From: an uncultured Gemella sp.
GTDB taxonomy: Bacteria > Bacillota > Bacilli > Staphylococcales > Gemellaceae
NCBI GenBank assembly: GCA_947254465.1
Contig: CAMYEU010000094.1
Location: forward strand, 1-6,784
Direction: 5' to 3'
DNA: 6,784 bases
Positions within the stretch are counted from its first letter, which is position 1. The number at the start of each line of letters is the position of its first letter. The position numbers and the translations under genes were made by a program. Under the pieces are notes generated by a model. That model did no database searches, was not told the origin of the DNA, and saw only the letters and a program-made list of their open reading frames with translations. This document shows, one piece after another, positions 1-4,567 of this stretch.

Positions 1-46
1 AGATCCTGAGATGTCTCGTGGGCTCGGAGATGTGTATAAGAGACAG
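1..46 (+). other. Residual Illumina Nextera i7 adapter (artefact)
   Basis: This is not biological sequence. Positions 28-46 are the 19-bp Tn5 mosaic end used in Nextera tagmentation. Positions 13-27 complete the Read 2 transposase adapter. Positions 5-12 (CCTGAGAT) look like an i7 index, and 1-4 are the end of the P7 primer. An ATG at 11 opens a false reading frame through the adapter, which would add about 12 foreign residues (beginning MSRGLGDVYKRQ) to the trmFO fragment. Biological sequence starts at 47. Confidence 0.98.
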
Positions 47-424
47 GTTATGCACAGAAATACATACTTAAATTCTCCACAATTGTTAGAAAAAACATAC
101 AGACTAAAAGAAGAGAAAAACATCTATTTTGCTGGTCAAATGACAGGAGTAGAAGGTTATGTTGAAAGTGCAGCTTCAGGTATTGTTGCAGCATTAAATG
201 CTTTATACAATACAGAAGATAAAGAAATAGTTTTCCCAACTGAGACTATGATAGGTGCTATGGCAAACTATATTGTAGACAATACTAGTAAAAATTTCCA
301 ACCTATGAATGCGAATTTCGGGATTATTAAACCACTTCCAGAAAGAATTAAGGATAAAAAGGAAAAATATGAAAGATATGCTAAAAGATCTTTAGAATTG
401 TTAGAAAATTTCAAAATTGATTAA
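47..424 (+). CDS. trmFO: TrmFO, C-terminal fragment (tRNA m5U54 methyltransferase)
   Basis: This is the last 125 residues of the folate- and FAD-dependant tRNA (uracil-54-C5)-methyltransferase, which makes ribothymidine in the T-loop using methylenetetrahydrofolate. Hallmarks seen are MHRNTYLNSP near the start, FAGQMTGVEGYVESAASG (the C-terminal FAD-binding glycine-rich stretch) and the late FQPMNANFG motif. The full protein is normally about 435 residues, so roughly 70% lies beyond the contig edge, including the N-terminal Rossmann motif. The 5' end is a sequencing boundary and not a degraded gene. The frame stays open into the adapter, but residues encoded before position 47 are artefactual. 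The next gene, codY, begins 80 nt after the stop and has its own promoter. Confidence 0.95.
   Translation, partial: VMHRNTYLNSPQLLEKTYRLKEEKNIYFAGQMTGVEGYVESAASGIVAALNALYNTEDKEIVFPTETMIGAMANYIVDNTSKNFQPMNANFGIIKPLPERIKDKKEKYERYAKRSLELLENFKID
396..410. promoter_or_regulatory. Candidate CodY box upstream of codY
   Basis: The palindrome AATTGTTAGAAAATT differs from the CodY consensus AATTTTCNGAAAATT at two of the 14 defined positions. It lies in the last codons of trmFO, about 32 nt upstream of the proposed codY -35 element and 94 nt before the codY start codon. CodY autoregulation is known in several Firmicutes. The DNA is AT-rich and coding here, so a chance match is possible. Confidence 0.35.
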
Positions 425-442
425 ATTAATTTTTTAAAAAGT

Positions 443-472
443 CTTACAATTTATTAAATTTAATGGTATAAT
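443..472 (+). promoter_or_regulatory. Sigma-A-type promoter of codY
   Basis: A perfect TATAAT lies at 467-472. CTTACA at 443-448 (4 of 6 matches to TTGACA) is 18 nt upstream. Transcription would begin near 479, leaving a leader of about 25 nt before the codY Shine-Dalgarno sequence AAGGAG (492-497). This gives codY expression independent of trmFO. Confidence 0.65.
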
Positions 473-504
473 AAGCAAGGAAGTATTTTGTAAGGAGAAT
501 ATTA

Positions 505-1287
505 ATGGCAAGTTTATTACAAAAAACAAGAAAAATTAGTACAATTTTACAAGAAGGACGCCATGACAATGTTGACTTTGAGGCTATGGCAATGCGCCTA
601 AGTCCAATCTTAGATTCAGTCGTGTATATTCTTGATACTGAAGGTAATATACTTGGATATGATTCGATTATTGATTATTCTAATGAACGAATGGAAAAAA
701 TTATTCAAGATAGAAAAGTGCCAAAAGCATATTTAGACGCAACATTAAAAGTATATGCTACAAAAGTAAATATTCCGTTCCAAGATCCATTGTCTATCTT
801 TCCTGAAGAAGAACAAGAACGTTTCGAAAGTAACAGCTATACGGTTATCTTACCTATTCGTGGTGGAGGAGACCGTTTAGGAACATTAGTTATCGGTAGA
901 ATGGATAGTGATTTTAAGGATGATGATTTAGTATTAGCTGAATATGCGTCAACAGTAGTAGGAATCGAAATTTTACACGAGAAACAAGATAAAGAGAAAA
1001 ACTTAGCACGTGACAAAGATATGGTCAACATGGCATTGAATTCATTATCATTTTCTGAAAAAGAAGCTATTGAACATATCTTTAGAGAATTAGATGGAAC
1101 TGAAGGATTACTTATTGCAAGTAAAATTGCAGATAGGGTAGGAATTACTAGATCTGTAATCGTTAATGCACTAAGAAAATTAGAAAGTGCTGGAATTATT
1201 GAATCTAAGTCACTAGGAATGAAGGGGACTTATATTAAAGTTCTTAAAGAGTATTTCTTAGAATTAATGTTTTCTAATGAATTTTAA
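505..1287 (+). CDS. codY: CodY, global GTP/branched-chain amino acid-responsive regulator
   Basis: This is a full-length CodY (260 residues; B. subtilis CodY is 259). It is a cytoplasmic DNA-binding protein that, with isoleucine, leucine or valine and in many species GTP, represses amino acid uptake and biosynthesis and other stationary-phase genes. The N-terminal GAF domain spans about 1-155, with the ligand-pocket arginine-methionine pair at R62-M63 and the GGGDRLGTLVIGR segment near 120-132. A helical linker follows. The winged helix-turn-helix has its recognition region at about 205-224 (ASKIADRVGITRSVIVNALR), essentially identical to the B. subtilis sequence, and the wing SLGMKGTYIKVL follows. 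Compared with B. subtilis, pocket residue F71 is a valine here (V72) and M65 is an isoleucine (I66), from an alignment by eye. The start is supported by AAGGAG 7 nt upstream. The bidirectional terminator at 1302-1339 ends the gene. Confidence 0.98.
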   Translation: MASLLQKTRKISTILQEGRHDNVDFEAMAMRLSPILDSVVYILDTEGNILGYDSIIDYSNERMEKIIQDRKVPKAYLDATLKVYATKVNIPFQDPLSIFPEEEQERFESNSYTVILPIRGGGDRLGTLVIGRMDSDFKDDDLVLAEYASTVVGIEILHEKQDKEKNLARDKDMVNMALNSLSFSEKEAIEHIFRELDGTEGLLIASKIADRVGITRSVIVNALRKLESAGIIESKSLGMKGTYIKVLKEYFLELMFSNEF

Positions 1288-1301
1288 TAAGTAAAATTGT
1301 A

Positions 1302-1339
1302 AAAAAAGAAAGAGCGTTTGTATACGGTCTTTCTTTTTT
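1302..1339. terminator. Bidirectional intrinsic terminator between codY and the thioesterase gene
   Basis: A 12-bp perfect stem pairs 1302-1313 (AAAAAAGAAAGA) with 1328-1339 (TCTTTCTTTTTT), with a further short CG/CG pairing inside the loop. The A-tract on the left arm and T-tract on the right give a U-run on either strand. It sits 14 nt after the codY stop and 28 nt after the stop of the convergent thioesterase gene, so it can serve both. Confidence 0.9.
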
Positions 1340-1367
1340 GTTGATTTAGTTTTAAATTTTATATATT

Positions 1368-1748
1368 TTATTTTAATTTACTTAAAAATTTTTCGTTATT
1401 GATGATAACTCTTGTATGAATAGCATCTCCGATTTTTTTATCTTCTTCGTACGCTTCTAAAGAAAAAATAATTATTTTCTCTTTGATAATTTCAGTTATC
1501 TTACCTTGAACTGTTATTTCTTTACCAATCAGAGTAGGAGCTAGGTGGTTAATGTTGATGTTACTACCGACACTGCCTAGTTCATCTGTAAGGAAGATGT
1601 TTAGGTAGTTTTTAGCTGCATTTTCCATAAAAGCAACAAGACTAGGTGTTGCAAGTACATCTAAGTCACCACTACCCATATTTTTTGCAGTATTATTTTC
1701 TTGTACTAAATAATTTTCTTTAAATTCTTTATTAATTTCTATATTCAT
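1368..1748 (-). CDS. FlK-like hotdog-fold acyl-CoA thioesterase
   Basis: This 126-residue protein matches the single-domain hotdog thioesterase family typified by fluoroacetyl-CoA thioesterase FlK (about 139 residues). The catalytic triad of FlK (Thr42, Glu50, His76) aligns with T34, E42 and H68 here, with the same spacing of 8 and 26 residues. The context also matches: ATPSLVAFMENA around T34/E42, and NINHLAPT around H68. The C-terminal RVIINNEKF resembles the equivalent FlK strand. It is a cytoplasmic enzyme that should hydrolyse a small acyl-CoA. Its real substrate is unknown and fluoroacetyl-CoA is unlikely in this setting. The start is supported by AGGGAG (1755-1760) 6 nt upstream. It begins 16 nt after the mutX stop on the same strand, so the two are probably co-transcribed. 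It ends at the terminator shared with codY. Confidence 0.82.
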   Translation of the reverse strand: MNIEINKEFKENYLVQENNTAKNMGSGDLDVLATPSLVAFMENAAKNYLNIFLTDELGSVGSNININHLAPTLIGKEITVQGKITEIIKEKIIIFSLEAYEEDKKIGDAIHTRVIINNEKFLSKLK

Positions 1749-1764
1749 AATATGCTCCCTATGT

Positions 1765-2238
1765 TTATTCGTAGAATGTTACTTCATAATTTACAAATTT
1801 ATTGTCTTTATAATTAAATTTTGCTGAAAAGAATGGTTTTTCTTTCACTAGCCAATCGAGAAAGATATAATCTCCTTCCCATGTTTTTATATTTTGTATT
1901 TCTGACTTTCTAACCCAAATTAAGTCTCCTTCATTACAATCTTCGGTTAGAGTGCCTTCGTAGTTGGTTACTGTGTATACGTATGTGTACCAGTCTTTTT
2001 CACCATCAAAATTAGGGAAGGTAATTATACCTCTTAATTTAGGGTTTATAATATCAAGGTTTGTTTCTTCTTTAACTTCCCTAATCACGCAGTCTTCAGG
2101 GCTTTCCCCTGGTTCAAACTTTCCTCCGACACTAATAGTTAATCCTTCATGTATATCATTTTCTTTTTTTGTTCTCTTTAGCATTAGAAAGTTTTGACCA
2201 TCGTCAACATAACACATAGTTGCTAGTACGTTGTTCAT
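1765..2238 (-). CDS. mutX: MutX-type 8-oxo-dGTP diphosphatase (Nudix hydrolase)
   Basis: This is a cytoplasmic Nudix hydrolase of 157 residues that is closely similar, as I recall it, to streptococcal MutX (about 154 residues). MutX hydrolyses mutagenic 8-oxo-dGTP to the monophosphate and so prevents A:T to C:G transversions. The Nudix box runs from G39 to L61: G39, E45, R53-E54, E57-E58. The usual glycine before the last hydrophobic residue is asparagine (N60). Other MutX-like stretches are MLKRTKKENDIHEG (19-32), DWYTYV, TWEGDYIFLDWL and KPFFSAKF near the C-terminus. The start is supported by AGGAG (2246-2250) 7 nt upstream. The thioesterase gene follows 16 nt downstream. A promoter candidate and a hairpin lie just upstream (2264-2330). 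Confidence 0.9.
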   Translation of the reverse strand: MNNVLATMCYVDDGQNFLMLKRTKKENDIHEGLTISVGGKFEPGESPEDCVIREVKEETNLDIINPKLRGIITFPNFDGEKDWYTYVYTVTNYEGTLTEDCNEGDLIWVRKSEIQNIKTWEGDYIFLDWLVKEKPFFSAKFNYKDNKFVNYEVTFYE

Positions 2239-2257
2239 ATAAATTCTCCTGTATTTT

Positions 2258-2303
2258 AAATAAAAAGTAGGAAGGAGGAAATAAACGCCTCGATACCTAC
2301 TTT
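2258..2303 (-). terminator. Hairpin with U-tract between the small membrane gene and mutX
   Basis: Read on the minus strand, AAAGTAGG (2303-2296) pairs with CCTACTTT (2271-2264). An inner GAGG (2291-2288) pairs with CCTC (2278-2275) around a 9-nt loop, with a small asymmetric internal loop between the stems. A T-rich run follows (TTTTTATTT, about 2266-2258). This fits an intrinsic terminator for the gene at 2334-2525. If the promoter at 2301-2330 is real, the same hairpin would form at the extreme 5' end of the mutX mRNA. Confidence 0.7.
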
Positions 2304-2330
2304 ATAAGATTTCTATATATTAATTGCTAA
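2301..2330 (-). promoter_or_regulatory. Candidate promoter of mutX-thioesterase
   Basis: On the minus strand TTAGCA (2330-2325; 4 of 6 matches) and TATAAA (2306-2301; 5 of 6) are separated by 18 nt. Transcription would begin near 2295, at the base of the hairpin at 2264-2303. The match is moderate and the region is very AT-rich. Confidence 0.4.
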
Positions 2331-2333
2331 AAT

Positions 2334-2525
2334 TTACTTTTCTTCTCGTTTTTTATCGATACCTACTACGTCAAATAAAGCAGCAAAAATTGTAAATAAT
2401 ACAGCTAAAATTGCGCAGTCACGAATTGTATTAATTTCACCATTGCTTCCTAAAATAGATGATACGATAAATACTATAACAGCTGCAAATATAAATGACC
2501 AAAATAGTGAAATAATATATTTCAT
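2334..2525 (-). CDS. Small two-helix membrane protein, DUF2929/YjzD-like
   Basis: This 63-residue protein has two hydrophobic helices, about 4-26 and 36-53, a short polar loop (GSNGEINT) and a charged tail ending DKKREEK. It is probably an inner membrane protein with its tail in the cytoplasm. The pattern of an early FWSF motif, a VSS at the end of helix 1 and a length of about 60 resembles the DUF2929 (YjzD) family of Bacilli, whose function is unknown. That assignment is from memory of the family and is tentative. The frame is also open from a GTG at 2534, but that codon overlaps the Shine-Dalgarno AAGGAG (2539-2534). The ATG at 2525, 8 nt after it, is therefore the better start. It has a well-matched promoter (2560-2588) and a terminator-like hairpin downstream. 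Confidence 0.75.
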   Translation of the reverse strand: MKYIISLFWSFIFAAVIVFIVSSILGSNGEINTIRDCAILAVLFTIFAALFDVVGIDKKREEK

Positions 2526-2533
2526 TGTTACCA

Positions 2534-2539
2534 CTCCTT
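2534..2539 (-). promoter_or_regulatory. Shine-Dalgarno that fixes the start of the small membrane protein
   Basis: On the minus strand AAGGAG lies 8 nt before ATG 2525-2523. The upstream in-frame GTG (2534-2532) begins on its last base and cannot use it, so the protein is 63 and not 66 residues. Confidence 0.8.
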
Positions 2540-2559
2540 AAATTTTATCTATAATAATT

Positions 2560-2588
2560 ATTATACAACTATTCTTATAATCTAGCAA
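2560..2588 (-). promoter_or_regulatory. Sigma-A-type promoter of the small membrane protein gene
   Basis: On the minus strand TTGCTA (2588-2583; 4 of 6 matches) and a perfect TATAAT (2565-2560) are separated by 17 nt. The -10 is about 34 nt before the start codon, leaving a short leader. It diverges from the promoter serving the Nudix gene at 2781. Between the two (about 2590-2710) I see only very AT-rich DNA with no further gene. Confidence 0.75.
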
Positions 2589-2711
2589 GATATTTATTAA
2601 TAATTTGTCTATTAAATATATTGCTTTTAAATAAGGTTAAATAGGTGTAGAATTAATATAGTTAAAAATAAAAAATGAAAAAAATGGTAAACTATGAAAA
2701 TATCTTTTATT

Positions 2712-2726
2712 TATTTTCAAGAAATT
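2712..2726. promoter_or_regulatory. Weak CodY-box-like sequence upstream of the Nudix-DUF1275 operon
   Basis: TATTTTCAAGAAATT matches the CodY consensus AATTTTCNGAAAATT at 11 of 14 defined positions. It lies just upstream of the -35 region of the promoter with its -10 at 2750-2755, a plausible operator position. Its specificity is low in DNA this AT-rich. Confidence 0.25.
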
Positions 2727-2746
2727 CTAGATTAAAATGTAAAATG

Positions 2747-2755
2747 TGTTATAAT
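2747..2755 (+). promoter_or_regulatory. Extended -10 promoter of the Nudix-DUF1275 operon
   Basis: TGTTATAAT is a perfect extended -10 element (TG, one base, TATAAT at 2750-2755). No good -35 is visible at the right spacing (CTAGAT at 2727-2732 is poor), which the extended -10 could offset. Transcription would begin near 2762, a few bases before the Shine-Dalgarno, so the leader would be very short. Confidence 0.6.
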
Positions 2756-2767
2756 ATAAAGAATAGT

Positions 2768-2773
2768 AAGGAG
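2768..2773 (+). promoter_or_regulatory. Shine-Dalgarno that fixes the start of the Nudix gene
   Basis: AAGGAG ends 1 nt before an in-frame ATG at 2775 and 7 nt before a second in-frame ATG at 2781. The 7-nt spacing is the workable one and equals that seen at codY and the xerD-like gene, so translation should begin at 2781. Confidence 0.8.
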
Positions 2774-2780
2774 AATGTCT

Positions 2781-3665
2781 ATGTACAAAAAATTATATAT
2801 TGATAAAAATATGAAAAAATTAATAACAGATGATTTTAAAAAAATATTGATTGATGGTAGTGTGCCTTTTGATTTTATTGATGATGTAGATATTGTTGAT
2901 AGGAATTCATTATACTTAACAAATAATAAAAATAGACTCAGTAAAAAGTTAATAAATGTGTATTTATTAACAAATGACTATGATTTTTTAGATGTAAAAG
3001 ATGCGATTTTTATAAAAAATATAGAGGATATTACTAATGTAATAAAAAATGATGTTTGGAAACAATGGGCACAAGAACTGCAGTTTTTAGCTCAATGTAG
3101 TCTAGCGTATAGTAAAGATAAATTCGACAGGGAAAGATCGGAAAGAATTAGAGAGATAGCTTGTGAAATGTTATCTTTTAAATATGATTTACCTATGGAC
3201 AAGATTAAAATGGATTTTGCTGGAGAAATTGGATATCAAACACCTAAGGTAGAGACTAGGGCAGCGGTTATTAAAGATAATAAAATATTGTTAGTGAAAG
3301 AGCAATTTGATGGGAAATGGGCATTACCAGGTGGGTATCAAGATGTGAATATGAGTATTAGAGAAAATGTAATAAAAGAATCTAGTGAAGAGGCAGGTGC
3401 CGTAGTAAATCCAATAAAGGTAGTTGCTGTACTAGATTATAATAGACATCATCATGTCAACTTTCCATATGGAATGGTTAAAATCTTTGTATTATGTGAA
3501 TATATTACTCATACTTTTAATGAGAATACTGAGACTTTAGGGGCAGAATTCTTTTCTCTTGATGAATTACCAGAATTATCTATTACAAGAACTACGAAAA
3601 AACAGTTAGATATGTGTTTTGAGTGTTATAAAAATCCTGTAAATTGGGATACTATTTTTGACTAA
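2781..3665 (+). CDS. CDP-Chase-like Nudix hydrolase with extra N-terminal domain
   Basis: This 294-residue protein has three parts. Residues 1 to about 91 form an unrecognised acidic region. Residues about 92-131 resemble the helical Nudix_hydro_N domain (WAQELQFLAQ, AYSKDKFDRERSERIREIA). From about 157 follows the Nudix domain. The Nudix box (185-207) is variant: methionine (M191) replaces the first glutamate and lysine (K199) replaces the arginine. The metal-binding E200 and E203-E204 remain. The N-terminal helical domain plus Nudix arrangement is that of the Bacillus cereus CDP-choline pyrophosphatase (CDP-Chase) family, usually about 205 residues and often annotated as ADP-ribose pyrophosphatase. 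The likely reaction is cleavage of a nucleoside diphosphate linked to a small group, with the true substrate unknown. No alternative start with a Shine-Dalgarno is visible near residue 92, so the extension is probably translated. The DUF1275 gene follows 32 nt later. Confidence 0.85.
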   Translation: MYKKLYIDKNMKKLITDDFKKILIDGSVPFDFIDDVDIVDRNSLYLTNNKNRLSKKLINVYLLTNDYDFLDVKDAIFIKNIEDITNVIKNDVWKQWAQELQFLAQCSLAYSKDKFDRERSERIREIACEMLSFKYDLPMDKIKMDFAGEIGYQTPKVETRAAVIKDNKILLVKEQFDGKWALPGGYQDVNMSIRENVIKESSEEAGAVVNPIKVVAVLDYNRHHHVNFPYGMVKIFVLCEYITHTFNENTETLGAEFFSLDELPELSITRTTKKQLDMCFECYKNPVNWDTIFD

Positions 3666-3697
3666 TTAGAAAAAATGAAGGAGTTGATTAAATTTAT

Positions 3698-4402
3698 ATG
3701 AATTTCCGAGAGACCTTAATAAATAAGAATCTTCCGGTGCATGAGCAGCTTATTTTTTGTTTATTATTAACAGTAGTAGGTGGTTTTTTTGATGCGTATA
3801 CTTTTGTTAATTGTGAGGGAATATTTGCAAATGCACAAACTGGTAATTTGATTTTTGTTGGTATTGATTTAATAGAGGGGAATTATCGAGAGGTGATACA
3901 CTACTTAATTCCTATTTTATCTTTTGTTATGGGGGTATTAGTAAGTAAGTTTATTGAGTCGAAATATAAGGAGCTATCAATATTTAAACATATTTATATG
4001 TTGTTACTAATCCAGATGTTTGCTTTACTAGTTATTTTGATAAAATATAAGTTTTTCGGCTTAGATATCAGACCTATTGTCATCTCATTTATTTGTGCAA
4101 TTCAGTTTGATGGATTTAGAAAAGTAAATAATTTGGTTTTTGCAAGTGTGTTTTGTACGGGAAATCTTAGATCTATGAGTGAACATTTATACAAATACAT
4201 AGTTTTAAAGAAGAAAGAAAGTAAGGTTCCGTTATTAATTTATGTAACTGTTATTTCTGTATTCTTATCTGGTGTAATTTTAGGTGCAGCAATGTCTAAG
4301 TTTTTCTTACATAAAGCAATTTTTATTCCTTTAATTATAATATGTATTAATTTGTTTTTTGTAATGGTTATACATAATAAATTTGGAAGAAAAAAAATAT
4401 AA
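3698..4402 (+). CDS. DUF1275 (YoaK-family) integral membrane protein
   Basis: This 234-residue protein has about six hydrophobic segments (about 17-37, 68-84, 98-116, 124-137, 177-197, 206-225) and a basic C-terminus. The family signature is clear: GGFFDAYTF at 28-36, then NAQTGN at 45-50. A second TGN at 154-156 sits in an equivalent position in the second half, hinting at an internal repeat. DUF1275 proteins are widespread and, to my knowledge, functionally uncharacterised; a transport role is often guessed. The ATG at 3698 is the only ATG before residue 78, and an in-frame stop lies 9 nt upstream (3689-3691). The nearest strong Shine-Dalgarno (AAGGAG, 3678-3683) is 14 nt away, longer than optimal, so translation may be weak or coupled to the Nudix gene. 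A strong terminator follows. Confidence 0.88.
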   Translation: MNFRETLINKNLPVHEQLIFCLLLTVVGGFFDAYTFVNCEGIFANAQTGNLIFVGIDLIEGNYREVIHYLIPILSFVMGVLVSKFIESKYKELSIFKHIYMLLLIQMFALLVILIKYKFFGLDIRPIVISFICAIQFDGFRKVNNLVFASVFCTGNLRSMSEHLYKYIVLKKKESKVPLLIYVTVISVFLSGVILGAAMSKFFLHKAIFIPLIIICINLFFVMVIHNKFGRKKI

Positions 4403-4409
4403 AATAATT

Positions 4410-4459
4410 AAATTTCAAGGCAAGTTTAGAGAAAGTAAATTATGCCTTGAAATTTTTTT
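4410..4459 (+). terminator. Strong intrinsic terminator after the DUF1275 gene
   Basis: A 13-bp perfect stem pairs AAATTTCAAGGCA (4410-4422) with TGCCTTGAAATTT (4443-4455) across a 20-nt loop, which contains a further TTTA/TAAA pairing. The right arm runs into seven consecutive T (4453-4459). It closes the Nudix-DUF1275 operon before the xerD-like promoter. Confidence 0.93.
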
Positions 4460-4475
4460 ATATTTACTTAAAAAT

Positions 4476-4484
4476 TGTTATAAT
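4476..4484 (+). promoter_or_regulatory. Second possible extended -10 upstream of the xerD-like gene
   Basis: TGTTATAAT is identical to the elements at 2747-2755 and 4509-4517. It lies 33 nt upstream of the better-supported promoter and has no -35 at workable spacing; TTTACT at 4463-4468 is too close. It may be an auxiliary promoter or chance in AT-rich sequence. Confidence 0.3.
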
Positions 4485-4488
4485 TGCA

Positions 4489-4517
4489 TTTACATAAAGT
4501 TTTATAGATGTTATAAT
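4489..4517 (+). promoter_or_regulatory. Promoter of the xerD-like-scpA-scpB operon
   Basis: TTTACA (4489-4494; 5 of 6 matches to TTGACA) and TATAAT (4512-4517) are separated by 17 nt, and TG at 4509-4510 makes an extended -10. This is the best-matched promoter in the window. Transcription would begin near 4524, leaving a leader of about 44 nt with the Shine-Dalgarno AAGGGGG at 4554-4560. Confidence 0.8.
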
Positions 4518-4567
4518 CAATATAGAAATAAAAATTAGGGTAGTTTTAATACTAAGGGGGTATTTTC

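Noticed and set aside
48..239. Minus-strand open frame of 63 codons over the trmFO fragment
   Set aside because: It is antisense to a clearly conserved TrmFO frame, has no recognisable domain, and its end lies at the adapter junction.
837..1031. Minus-strand open frame of 64 codons inside codY
   Set aside because: It lies wholly antisense to the highly conserved CodY coding sequence, with no family match.
1280..1298. Palindrome AATTTTA/TAAAATT over the codY stop codon
   Set aside because: The arms are only 7 bp of A/T with a 5-nt centre, expected by chance in this composition, and they lie next to a much stronger terminator stem.
1964..2197. Plus-strand open frame of 77 codons inside mutX
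   Set aside because: It is antisense to the conserved Nudix box of mutX, and its hydrophobic, serine-rich translation looks like a shadow of the real gene.
2775..2780. ATG at 2775 as the start of the Nudix gene
   Set aside because: It leaves only 1 nt between the Shine-Dalgarno and the start codon. ATG 2781 has a normal 7-nt spacing.
2675..2803. Possible 42-codon plus-strand small gene in the divergent promoter region
   Set aside because: It has no Shine-Dalgarno, spans the extended -10 promoter and runs out of frame into the Nudix gene start. No recognisable features.
4489..4500. Half of a dif site (TTATGTAAA on the minus strand) upstream of the xerD-like gene
   Set aside because: The nine bases match the right arm of B. 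subtilis dif as I remember it, but the central region and left arm do not match. The stretch overlaps the -35 of a good promoter, so chance is the better explanation.
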